A stretch of 34,091 nucleotides of DNA from Equadaptatus sp045642965 (lineage in GTDB: Bacteria; Synergistota; Synergistia; Synergistales; Synergistaceae). Position numbers and translations under genes: made by a program. Below are positions 6,919 through 13,782 of the stretch, in pieces (the first letter of the stretch is position 1; every line of letters starts with the position of its first letter). The notes beneath the pieces are model-generated. The model ran no database searches and was not told where the DNA came from. It was given only the letters and a program-made list of their open reading frames with translations. Location of the stretch: NCBI GenBank assembly GCA_045642965.1, contig JAZUJX010000055.1, forward strand, positions 1-34,091, in the 5' to 3' direction.

Positions 6919-7772
6919 CGGAAAGCGAAAATACAAAGGCTCCGCGAAGCCTGAAAGTATTTTCCTCCAAAATGTCGCATGATGCAAGAAAAGCGGCAAA
7001 GAAATTTGCAGGAGCAAAACATACGAGGAAGCTTCAGATACTTGTTGTTCCTGTCTTTCTGATAGTGCTGACGGCTTCTGTGATACTGCTTCCGGGTGCG
7101 AACAACAATACAGATGCAGTCAAAACGAATATATTACGAGTTAACAGTCCGGCAATATCTCTTGCCTACGACCAGGATGCAAACGGTAATATTGTCTCTG
7201 CCTGGCTTCGTACGCCGAAGGCATCAAGAAGAATAGGACAGCTGGACGGGCTGTCGTACATTGCGGACAGCAAATTTTTCTATGACGTTGACGGTGACAA
7301 AACGCCCGACCTTCTTTGGCGCATATCCTTCAACAACGAAAACGAAAAAGCAGGCATCCATCTCTGGATAGGCGTTCTCAGCAGACTCGCAAAAATATAC
7401 GTCTGCTCCTCGCCGTACGAATATACGCGCTGGGACGCGGTGCCGACAAAAATACGTACTCCGAAAAACTGCGCTCTGTATGTTTCACCATCCATACCTG
7501 CAACAACCCTCAGCGGCAAAAGATGCTATTCTTTCATATACACGATAAAACTTACCTCTGAAGGGCCTGCGTTTATTCCTGTCCCGGACGTGTACAAGCA
7601 GCTGCTTCCTATACTGCGTTCTGTTATCAGCACGGAAAAGAACAGGTCATTTCACAGGGCGTATGTCAGGATGTTCATGGAATACAAAAATCTGTCAGAA
7701 GGCAAGGTGCCGCTTGCGACGACCTTTACGAACCTGACAATAGATAACATAGAACTGCTTCCGCTGAAATAG
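6885..7772 (+). CDS. Single-pass anchored protein with FG-GAP-type calcium loop
   Basis: 295 residues. The N-terminal 48 are polar and basic, one hydrophobic segment follows (about 51-70), and the rest should lie outside the cytoplasmic membrane. In the outer part, Asp134-Val-Asp136-Gly-Asp138-Lys-Thr-Pro-Asp142 matches the spacing of calcium loops in FG-GAP and EF-hand-like folds. A weaker second Asp-rich stretch, Asp-Gln-Asp-Ala-Asn-Gly-Asn, precedes it near residue 96. No family is recognised. The ATG has AAGGAG eight nt upstream, inside the end of folK, with which it overlaps by 34 nt. It is therefore in the folate operon, though nothing in it suggests folate chemistry. Confidence 0.65.
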   Translation: MFGIHPKKYGLTESENTKAPRSLKVFSSKMSHDARKAAKKFAGAKHTRKLQILVVPVFLIVLTASVILLPGANNNTDAVKTNILRVNSPAISLAYDQDANGNIVSAWLRTPKASRRIGQLDGLSYIADSKFFYDVDGDKTPDLLWRISFNNENEKAGIHLWIGVLSRLAKIYVCSSPYEYTRWDAVPTKIRTPKNCALYVSPSIPATTLSGKRCYSFIYTIKLTSEGPAFIPVPDVYKQLLPILRSVISTEKNRSFHRAYVRMFMEYKNLSEGKVPLATTFTNLTIDNIELLPLK

Positions 7773-7793
7773 GCGGACAGGGGGAGACAAAAA

Positions 7794-8282
7794 GTGAGAG
7801 AAGAAAACTTTGAACCTGTAAAAGCGGTAAGGCAGTACCTTGACAGCGTAAACTGCGCTTCAGAAATCAAAACCACAGAAGCGACGATCTTCACCGTATC
7901 CGATGCCAGCCTTGCGGTCGGTGCACCTGAGGAAGAAATACTGAAAAGTATTCTGCTGCGCGTCAATCACGGTGAATCAAGAGCATTGTCGCTCATGTCC
8001 GGTGTCAACCGTGTTGATACCAAAAAAATCGAACGGCTGCTTGGCGCGAAGCACGTATCTTTTGCCAAAGCCGAAGAATGTATTGAATGGTCGGGATTCC
8101 GTCCCGGAGGAGTGCCTCCTGTCGGTTATCCCGAACAGCCGCTGACGCTGCTTGACGAAGACCTTTTCAAATACGAAACCGTCTGGGCTGCCGCCGGCAC
8201 TGATCATGCGTTCTTCCCCGTATCGCCTGCCGAACTGCTCAGAATAACCGGCGGGAAAAAAGCAGAAATCAAAAAAGATTAA
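7794..8282 (+). CDS. YbaK/ProX-type aminoacyl-tRNA deacylase domain protein
   Basis: 162 residues, a stand-alone YbaK/EbsC domain. The family hydrolyses misacylated tRNAs such as Ala- or Cys-tRNA(Pro). Typical motifs are Lys-Ser-Ile-Leu-Leu-Arg-Val near residue 45, Gly-Gly-Val-Pro-Pro-Val-Gly-Tyr near 103, and Ala-Gly-Thr-Asp-His with Pro-Ala-Glu-Leu-Leu-Arg-Ile-Thr-Gly-Gly close to the end. The start is GTG with GGGGGAG upstream. It follows the anchored protein by 21 nt and precedes the flavoprotein by 15 nt, so it is probably in the same transcript. The exact tRNA substrate cannot be read from the sequence. Confidence 0.85.
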   Translation: MREENFEPVKAVRQYLDSVNCASEIKTTEATIFTVSDASLAVGAPEEEILKSILLRVNHGESRALSLMSGVNRVDTKKIERLLGAKHVSFAKAEECIEWSGFRPGGVPPVGYPEQPLTLLDEDLFKYETVWAAAGTDHAFFPVSPAELLRITGGKKAEIKKD

Positions 8283-8297
8283 AATCGAGGTGCAAAA

Positions 8298-8840
8298 ATG
8301 AAAATAGTCATACTGACGGGAAGCCCCAGAAAAAACGGCAACAGTGCGCGGATGGTCTCCGCCTTTGCGGAAGAAGCGCGTCGTTACGGCGGTGAAGTGG
8401 AAATTTTTGACACCGCGTTCATGAAAATAGGCGGATGCAGACACTGCGAAAACTGCTACAAAAAAGGGCGTCCCTGCATCTTTGAAGACGACTTCAACGG
8501 TATAGCTGAAGCAGTTGAAAAAGCTGACGGCATAGTATTTGCCTCTCCGCTCTACTGGTCAGGCTTCAGTGCGCAGCTGAAAGCCTGCATTGACCGGTTC
8601 TTCTGCTTCTACAACGGAAAAGGCATATCAGGCAAAAAATATGCTCTGCTCGGCAGCTGTCAGGACACAAACGGCAGCGCTTTTGCCGGAATGCTGCTGA
8701 CCTACCGCGGTGTACTCTCGCTGCTCGGCGGCACGCATATAGGCGAAGTGCTTGTTACGGGAGTCTACGGCTGCGGAGAAGTTGAAAAAACAGACGGCTG
8801 TGAAAGGGCAAAAGAACTTGCGGGACGTTTCTTCCGCTGA
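8298..8840 (+). CDS. NADPH-dependent FMN reductase / flavodoxin-fold oxidoreductase
   Basis: 180 residues with a flavodoxin-like fold. The FMN phosphate loop Gly-Ser-Pro-Arg-Lys-Asn-Gly-Asn-Ser lies at residues 8-16, and Ser-Pro-Leu-Tyr-Trp near 75 is the second flavin contact typical of this family. A Cys cluster, Gly-Gly-Cys-Arg-His-Cys-Glu-Asn-Cys with a fourth Cys shortly after, matches iron-sulfur flavoproteins and related NADPH-dependent reductases of anaerobes, so a 4Fe-4S cluster is possible. The electron acceptor is unknown. It sits 15 nt after the deacylase gene and 10 nt before the nicotinamidase-like gene. Confidence 0.85.
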   Translation: MKIVILTGSPRKNGNSARMVSAFAEEARRYGGEVEIFDTAFMKIGGCRHCENCYKKGRPCIFEDDFNGIAEAVEKADGIVFASPLYWSGFSAQLKACIDRFFCFYNGKGISGKKYALLGSCQDTNGSAFAGMLLTYRGVLSLLGGTHIGEVLVTGVYGCGEVEKTDGCERAKELAGRFFR

Positions 8841-8850
8841 ACGGCATACG

Positions 8851-9732
8851 ATGAAAACAAAATTTGAACAGATAGTTGACGTACAGGCGATAGGCAAAGC
8901 GGAAAATCACGTATCATCCGCGGAGCTTTTCGCGCTCGCCGCAGAGGAAAAGCTGCTGTCTGCCGATAAAGACGCTGAAAAAACGCTTCTTCTTGCCGTT
9001 GACATACAGCTTGACTTCATGGACGACGGGGCGCTCGGCGTAAAGGGAGCAAAAAAAGACGTTGAACGACTGACGCGCTTTATGTACGACAACATTGAAA
9101 AAATATCGGCGATTGCTGCAACCTGTGACTGCCACTCACCGATGCAGATATTTCACGCCTGCTGGTGGCAGGACGAAAACGGAAACGAACCGGCGCCCTT
9201 TACCGTAATAACCAAAAAAGACCTCAACGCCGGACGCTGGACGCCGCGTACTATGCCTGAAAAAAGTGCTGAATATCTCGAAGCGCTTGAAAAACAGGGC
9301 AAAAAACGGCTCTGTATCTGGCCGTACCACTGCCTTGAAGCAAGTGTGGGCGGTGCGCTGGAACCTCAGTTTTCCAATATGGCAAACTTCTTCTCCGCGG
9401 CGCGCAGGGCTGATTTCAAAAAATTCGGCAAAGGCAGAATACCTTACTCCGAATTTTACGGCGCGCTGCGTCCCGAATACTGCGAGCCCGGGACGGACAA
9501 CACCGAACTGCTTGAATACGTCTCGCGTTTTAATAAAATAATTGTTGCCGGCGAAGCCATGGACTATTGTGTGTACGAAACGATCAGCCAGCTGTGCGAA
9601 GAACTTCAAAGAATAGGGCGCAGTCCGCAGATTTTTGTTCTCACAGGCTGCACGAGCAGCATAGGTCTGCGCGAAGAAGCCGAAAAACAGTATGCGGAAC
9701 TTACAAAAAGATACGGAATAACGATGCTGTGA
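8851..9732 (+). CDS. Nicotinamidase/isochorismatase-like cysteine hydrolase
   Basis: 293 residues, clearly longer than a typical nicotinamidase (about 200). The catalytic triad can be placed as Asp51 (Val-Asp-Ile-Gln-Leu-Asp-Phe), Lys194 (Phe-Gly-Lys-Gly) and Cys240 (Met-Asp-Tyr-Cys-Val). Trp-Pro-Tyr-His-Cys near 157 matches the Trp-Pro-x-His-Cys segment of PncA, and Cys-Asp-Cys-His near 92 fits the metal-site region. If a true nicotinamidase, it converts nicotinamide to nicotinate for NAD recycling. The first 45 residues form an extra N-terminal part of unknown role. The start at 8851 has only a weak ribosome site, and the gene probably depends on coupling to the reductase 10 nt upstream. 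Confidence 0.8.
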   Translation: MKTKFEQIVDVQAIGKAENHVSSAELFALAAEEKLLSADKDAEKTLLLAVDIQLDFMDDGALGVKGAKKDVERLTRFMYDNIEKISAIAATCDCHSPMQIFHACWWQDENGNEPAPFTVITKKDLNAGRWTPRTMPEKSAEYLEALEKQGKKRLCIWPYHCLEASVGGALEPQFSNMANFFSAARRADFKKFGKGRIPYSEFYGALRPEYCEPGTDNTELLEYVSRFNKIIVAGEAMDYCVYETISQLCEELQRIGRSPQIFVLTGCTSSIGLREEAEKQYAELTKRYGITML

Positions 9733-9736
9733 ACAT

Positions 9737-10087
9737 AATTACCAATTACGAATGACCAATTGAGGTTGCCTTGCTTCGTACCCTTAGGGCACAAGCAAGC
9801 CTTTGATTGGAAAATAGAAACAAGGAAAAATAATTTCATGTAACGATTTTATTTTTACGCGTTTAATTTCTAAAGTCGCAGTTTACTGCGACACAACAAT
9901 TGGTAATTCATAATTGGTCATTGAAATTCGTTTTCCGCCCCTGCGGGGCAAAGTCGCTGGATTCTGCGCTAAGTCCTTCGGACTTCCGCAGAAAGACAAG
10001 ATTTTTAACGGTTTTAAGGTTCTAACTTCAAACGTCCGCTACAGCGGACACAACAATTTGTAATTGGTCATTGGTAATCGGTAATTT
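9737..10087. repeat. Intergenic repeat element, copy B (about 350 bp)
   Basis: Fills most of the 378-nt gap between two genes. The left end is AATTACCAATTACGAATGAC (9737-9756, continuing into CAATT) and the right end is AATTGGTCATTGGTAAT (10062-10078), extended to 10087. Internal stems are: CTTGCTT with AAGCAAG around CCC-TTA-GGG (near 9769-9799); GTCGCAG-TTTA-CTGCGAC (9875-9892); GCCCC-TGC-GGGGC (near 9938-9950); the two-part hairpin 9962-9993 (TTCTGCG with CGCAGAA, AAGTCC with GGACTT); and GTCCGC-TACA-GCGGAC (10034-10049). A second internal TAATTGGTCATTG (9911-9923) suggests two units joined. No coding sequence is seen. Confidence 0.75.
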
Positions 10088-10110
10088 GTTTTATTTAAGG
10101 AGTGACTGCA

Positions 10111-10593
10111 TTGCACGTAACGATTGAAAAAGCAACGGAAGCCATGCTTCCTGAAATGTATCCGGTATTTGACGACTCGGCACTGCATGACCACTATTTC
10201 AAGCCGCATCCGGAGTCGCTCTCCTTTATGCTTGATCCTGCGACGAGAAATGGCAACACGCTTATAGCCCGCACGGCAGAAGGTGAAATCGCCGGGGTTA
10301 TGGTTGTGCTTATGGAAGGCTTTGCGGAACTTCCGTACCTTGCACTGCTAGGCGTAAAGAAGAAATACCGCGGCATGGGCATAGGCAAAAAATTCCTCTC
10401 CGTATTCATCGGCCTCGCAGAACAGTCCGGCGCACCGAACATGTTTATAATGACAAGTACTTTCAACATCCGCGCCAAACAGCTCTACGAATCCGTCGGC
10501 TTCAAAAAAATAGGCATAATCCCAGACTATATCATAAAAGGCATTGACGAAATAATGTTTGTCCGACCGAACAAACAGCTGAAACAGAAATAA
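10111..10593 (+). CDS. GNAT-family N-acetyltransferase
   Basis: 160 residues with a GNAT fold. The acetyl-CoA loop is seen as Lys-Lys-Tyr-Arg-Gly-Met-Gly-Ile-Gly-Lys near residue 90, followed by a late Asn-x-Arg-Ala-Lys-x-Leu-Tyr-Glu-Ser-Val-Gly-Phe motif typical of the family's C-terminal half. The TTG at 10111 is taken as the start because AAGGAG ends at 10102, eight nt before it; a GTG at 10102 would overlap that ribosome site. The substrate is unknown. The next gene, prmA, starts 10 nt after the stop, so they are probably cotranscribed; a RimI-like role on ribosomal or other proteins is possible but not shown. Confidence 0.85.
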   Translation: MHVTIEKATEAMLPEMYPVFDDSALHDHYFKPHPESLSFMLDPATRNGNTLIARTAEGEIAGVMVVLMEGFAELPYLALLGVKKKYRGMGIGKKFLSVFIGLAEQSGAPNMFIMTSTFNIRAKQLYESVGFKKIGIIPDYIIKGIDEIMFVRPNKQLKQK

Positions 10594-10603
10594 GGTGACG
10601 CAG

Positions 10604-11467
10604 ATGGATTCATTCTGGTGGTATATAACACTAAGCGCTGAACGCGAGCTTGACGACGTTCTCTTCTCGCTTGCGGACAACACGGAAAGCATAGGAACGG
10701 AATTTGACGAGCTTGCATCGGGCAGAGTTACGCTGCGCGCGTATTATCGCAGCAACGAACCTCTTGAATACTGGAAAAACAAACTGCTTGACGCGATGAA
10801 AGAATTTCCGGAGATAAAAATCGAAGACTTCGGAAAGCTTGAAAATCAGCCGTGGAACGTGCAGGCGGAAGAAGCCTTCCCACCGCTCAACGTAGGTGAA
10901 AACATAGTCGTGCTCGCCCCGTGGCACAAGGGGACGGAAGAAGCCGGCAGAATGCCGCTCTACATCAACCCGGGCTGTGCCTTTGGCACGGGCTATCACG
11001 AAAGCACGCAGATAGTCCTCCGCTTCATGGAAGAATATGCCAAACCCGGCATTACGACCGCTGACATAGGCACTGGTTCAGGCATACTCACAATATACGC
11101 CGTCAAAAAAGGCGCGGCGAAAGCTTACGCACGCGACATAGACCCTGCCGTAATAGACGAAGTGCGCAAAAATTTTGAGCTCAACGGACTTGACCTGAAT
11201 AGAATCGACCTTGCGACAGGCGACCTGCTGAAAGACTTTGACCATACGGCAGACCTGCTTCTTGCAAACATACTCATAGAACCGCTCTCAACCATGATAT
11301 GCGACGTTCCGGCTGTCATAGGCAAAAATGGAACGGCGATATTCTCAGGCATGGTGGAAAACGAAAGGGAACGCTTCCTGAAAATCCTTGACGAAAACGG
11401 GCTTGTTCCCGTTGCCGAAAAAAGAGAAGGAGACTGGTGGGGTGTCGCAGCCAAGATTAAGGCTTGA
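10604..11467 (+). CDS. prmA: Ribosomal protein L11 methyltransferase
   Basis: 287 residues. It uses S-adenosylmethionine to methylate ribosomal protein L11. The N-terminal substrate-binding domain (about 1-110) starts with the typical Trp-Trp-Tyr-Ile motif. The Rossmann domain carries Asp-Ile-Gly-Thr-Gly-Ser-Gly-Ile-Leu near 145, Asp-Ile-Asp-Pro near 170, and Leu-Ala-Asn-Ile-Leu near 220, the catalytic motif of this family. The Pro-Gly-Cys-Ala-Phe-Gly-Thr-Gly-Tyr-His segment before the domain is also diagnostic. The ATG at 10604 follows AAGGTGA by five nt. The 3' end overlaps rsmE by 26 nt, a common gene pair. Confidence 0.95.
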   Translation: MDSFWWYITLSAERELDDVLFSLADNTESIGTEFDELASGRVTLRAYYRSNEPLEYWKNKLLDAMKEFPEIKIEDFGKLENQPWNVQAEEAFPPLNVGENIVVLAPWHKGTEEAGRMPLYINPGCAFGTGYHESTQIVLRFMEEYAKPGITTADIGTGSGILTIYAVKKGAAKAYARDIDPAVIDEVRKNFELNGLDLNRIDLATGDLLKDFDHTADLLLANILIEPLSTMICDVPAVIGKNGTAIFSGMVENERERFLKILDENGLVPVAEKREGDWWGVAAKIKA

Positions 11468-12167
11468 AAACTGCCGCTTTGAAAACGGTGTCTGGAAAAT
11501 TGACGCAGAGCAGGCAAAACATCTTGTAAAAGTGCGCCGCTGTTACAATGGGTCGGTGGTTGAAGGGCTGCTTGACGGCGAAAAAGTTGAGCTGCGCCTT
11601 GAAAATTGCGAAACGGAAGAAATCTGTGCTGTTGAACTGTCGCGTACGAAGGAAAAAAAAGCTGTGCGCGAAATACATCTGCTGCTTGCTTTACTGAAAA
11701 ACGATCAGTTTGACGAAGCGTTGCGCTTTGCCGCCGAAACAGGCGTCAGTGAAATATATCTGCTTGCCTGCGAACGCTCCGTACCGAAAATAAACGACAG
11801 ACTCGGCAGCAAGATGACCCGTTGGAACAAAATCCTCGCGGAAGCGACAAAACAGACCGGAGCCGCGACCCCGCCGGTTTTGCATGAACCGGTGCCGTTT
11901 GAAAAATTTGACTTCCAGTCGGTGTGTGCCGAAAAATACGCTGCTTTGCTGGCTGAAAACGCACAGCCGCTTGCGCAGATTGCTTTCGGCGAAAAAACGA
12001 CGCTTGCTGTAGGTCCTGAAGGCGACTGGTCGCCGGAAGAAACGCAGCGCCTGCTTGCCGAAGGTTTTGTGCCCGTCAGTCTCGGGAACAGAATACTGCG
12101 GGCGTCAACAGCGGTTGCTGTCGGCTGCGGCTGGCTCGGAAACGCGAAAAGCGGCAGTTCGTTGTAA
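11442..12167 (+). CDS. rsmE: 16S rRNA m3U1498 methyltransferase
   Basis: 241 residues of the SPOUT superfamily; it methylates N3 of U1498 in 16S rRNA. A small PUA-like domain fills about 1-75. The knotted catalytic part has Gly-Pro-Glu-Gly-Asp-Trp-Ser near 190 and Leu-Gly-Asn-Arg-Ile-Leu-Arg-Ala-Ser-Thr-Ala near 215, the two SAM-binding signatures. Asp replaces the Gly usual in the first (Gly-Pro-Glu-Gly-Gly). The GTG at 11442 is chosen because AAGGAG lies nine nt upstream inside prmA and the PUA-like domain begins there. Coupled translation with prmA is likely. Confidence 0.93.
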   Translation: MSQPRLRLENCRFENGVWKIDAEQAKHLVKVRRCYNGSVVEGLLDGEKVELRLENCETEEICAVELSRTKEKKAVREIHLLLALLKNDQFDEALRFAAETGVSEIYLLACERSVPKINDRLGSKMTRWNKILAEATKQTGAATPPVLHEPVPFEKFDFQSVCAEKYAALLAENAQPLAQIAFGEKTTLAVGPEGDWSPEETQRLLAEGFVPVSLGNRILRASTAVAVGCGWLGNAKSGSSL

Positions 12168-12200
12168 ATTGCAAATTTGTATGAAAAATGAATTAGTGAC

Positions 12201-12229
12201 TTGTCAAATTGACAATCCGGATGTAATAT
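12201..12229 (+). promoter_or_regulatory. Promoter with palindromic operator upstream of the autotransporter
   Basis: TTGTCA (12201-12206), a 17-nt spacer and TAATAT (12224-12229) form a good promoter. The -35 box is one arm of a perfect 7-1-7 palindrome, TTGTCAAATTGACAA (12201-12215), a natural place for a repressor. Transcription would start near 12236, leaving a leader of about 190 nt. In it CCCGG (12326-12330) can pair with CCGGG (12360-12364) around an ACTG/CAGT stem. Confidence 0.6.
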
Positions 12230-12426
12230 ACAGGCAAGGTGGAATATTGTCCGCCAGTGTTGTTGCGTTGGGGCACATCTCACCTGACAGAAGAAGCAGT
12301 TGTGAAATTTAAGTTTATGTTTTTCCCCGGTTCAGGCGTACTGTAAAAGCAGTTTAGTGCCGGGTGCATTTCGGAAATTTGCAAGATTAAATATTATATA
12401 TAGATCAACAGAGGGGGAGCAACACA

Positions 12427-13602
12427 ATGAAACAGACATCACTCAGACAATATGCAGCAGTTTTAATGGTTGTATTGTTCATATTTGCAGCGGTCTCTCC
12501 AGCAAAAGCTGATGCACCTGTGTGGACTGGAACTGAGGTAAATAATAGTATGCATACCACTTCGAACACGTCCATAGGTCTTTGGGCTATAGCAATGGGT
12601 TACAATACGAACGCCGCAGGAAATTCTGCTACGTCAACAGGCTACGGGACACTTGCACAGGGCGACGGTTCATTTGCCGGCGGCGGATATTATAAAAACG
12701 ATACAGACAAGGCAGCCGGAGGTGCGGCATACGGCAAAAATTCATTTGCGTACGGTACGGGAGCTCAGGCAGGCAGTGTGGATAACAGCAGCGGTACGCC
12801 TGCCTACACGGGAGACTACACTCTTGCGTACGGCGAAAACGCTGTTGCAAGCAAGGACAACGCTATAGCTCTTGGCAGCAATGCAAAAGCGGAATACATG
12901 AACTCGGTAGCGCTCGGCAGCGGCTCTGTAGTAACGGAAAGCGACGGAAACGTGATTTCAGTTGGTGCTTCAGGTGCAGAACGCAAAATAATCCACGTTG
13001 CAGATGGCATAGTGGAGCTTGGTTCAACAGACGCAGTTAACGGCGGACAGTTGCATGCGGTTAAAACTATGGTTTTGGATGAGCAGGCAAGGGCAAAGAA
13101 TGCAGAAAAACTGCTTTCTAATGCAATCAGTGCAAACACAAACGAAATCCGTGAAGTGGGTGCAATGTCAGCGGCACTTGCAGGTCTGCATTATGCGGAG
13201 CCGAGCGGAGAAGCCGGTGACAAACTTGCGGCGGCGGCGTCATTCGGCGGATACCGCGGAGAATCGGCAGCAGCAATCGGGCTTGCCTACAAGCCGAACC
13301 AGAACATGATGGTCAGTGCTTCAACCTCTGTCGGTCAGTCACAGAACGCCTACAATGCAGGTGTTAGCTACAGATTTGGCAAGGGACAGACTGCAGCTAC
13401 TAAGGCTGAGCTCCAGAAACAGGTTAAGTATGTTAATGAGGAAAACAGAGTAATGAAAGCGCAGATTGTTAACCTTTCATCTGAAAACGCTGACATGAAA
13501 GCGGAGAATGTGGCAATAAAGGCTGAAAACGCAGCACAGAATAAAAAGATACAACTTCTCGAGCAGGGGCTCGAAGAGTTGAAAAAGCAGATTAATAAAT
13601 AA
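12427..13602 (+). CDS. YadA-like trimeric autotransporter adhesin with C-terminal coiled coil
   Basis: 391 residues. The signal peptide ends near Ala-Lys-Ala (residue 28). The passenger has head repeats of the YadA type (Ala-Tyr-Gly, Ser-x-Ala-Leu-Gly-Ser) from about 45 to 180. A neck follows (Ala-Val-Asn-Gly-Gly-Gln-Leu, near 200), then a short coiled coil and the four-strand membrane anchor (about 240-320), which ends in Gly-Val-Ser-Tyr-Arg-Phe. Three such anchors form one outer-membrane barrel. In ordinary family members the protein stops there; here about 71 more residues (321-391) follow, rich in heptad-like Leu/Ile/Val and repeated Lys-Ala-Glu-Asn. That tail would face the periplasm. 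The ATG has an AGAGGGGGAG site. Adhesion is inferred from the family. Confidence 0.88.
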   Translation: MKQTSLRQYAAVLMVVLFIFAAVSPAKADAPVWTGTEVNNSMHTTSNTSIGLWAIAMGYNTNAAGNSATSTGYGTLAQGDGSFAGGGYYKNDTDKAAGGAAYGKNSFAYGTGAQAGSVDNSSGTPAYTGDYTLAYGENAVASKDNAIALGSNAKAEYMNSVALGSGSVVTESDGNVISVGASGAERKIIHVADGIVELGSTDAVNGGQLHAVKTMVLDEQARAKNAEKLLSNAISANTNEIREVGAMSAALAGLHYAEPSGEAGDKLAAAASFGGYRGESAAAIGLAYKPNQNMMVSASTSVGQSQNAYNAGVSYRFGKGQTAATKAELQKQVKYVNEENRVMKAQIVNLSSENADMKAENVAIKAENAAQNKKIQLLEQGLEELKKQINK

Positions 13603-13628
13603 ACTTTGGCAACAGTCATACAACATAT

Positions 13629-13671
13629 AAGCGGGACCGGTTTTCTGGTGCCGCTTTTATTGTTCTTTTTG
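13629..13671 (+). terminator. Intrinsic terminator after the autotransporter
   Basis: AAGCGG (13629-13634) pairs with CCGCTT (13651-13656), with an inner ACC/GGT pairing and one mismatch, followed by a T-rich tail. It separates the adhesin from the cysteine desulfidase unit. Confidence 0.8.
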
Positions 13672-13712
13672 TGGGACTAAATTTTTCACGGGACTTTTTT
13701 GTTTTAATAGTG

Positions 13713-13763
13713 TAAAATCTACGTTACGAAAAATTTTTTGGTTTTGAGCGCAGGCTGTGCTCA
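13713..13763 (+). promoter_or_regulatory. Possible promoter and inverted repeat before the cysteine desulfidase gene
   Basis: TAAAAT (13713-13718) could be a -10 box, but no good -35 is seen. Downstream, TGAGCGCAG (13745-13753) and CTGTGCTCA (13755-13763) form an inverted repeat with one mismatch, which could be an operator or a leader hairpin. The ATG is at 13783. Confidence 0.35.
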
Positions 13764-13782
13764 CACAGAGGGGGGTTGCGGT

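Noticed and set aside
12055..12312. Small + strand reading frame between rsmE and the adhesin gene
   Set aside because: It begins inside rsmE, has no ribosome site and spans the probable adhesin promoter.
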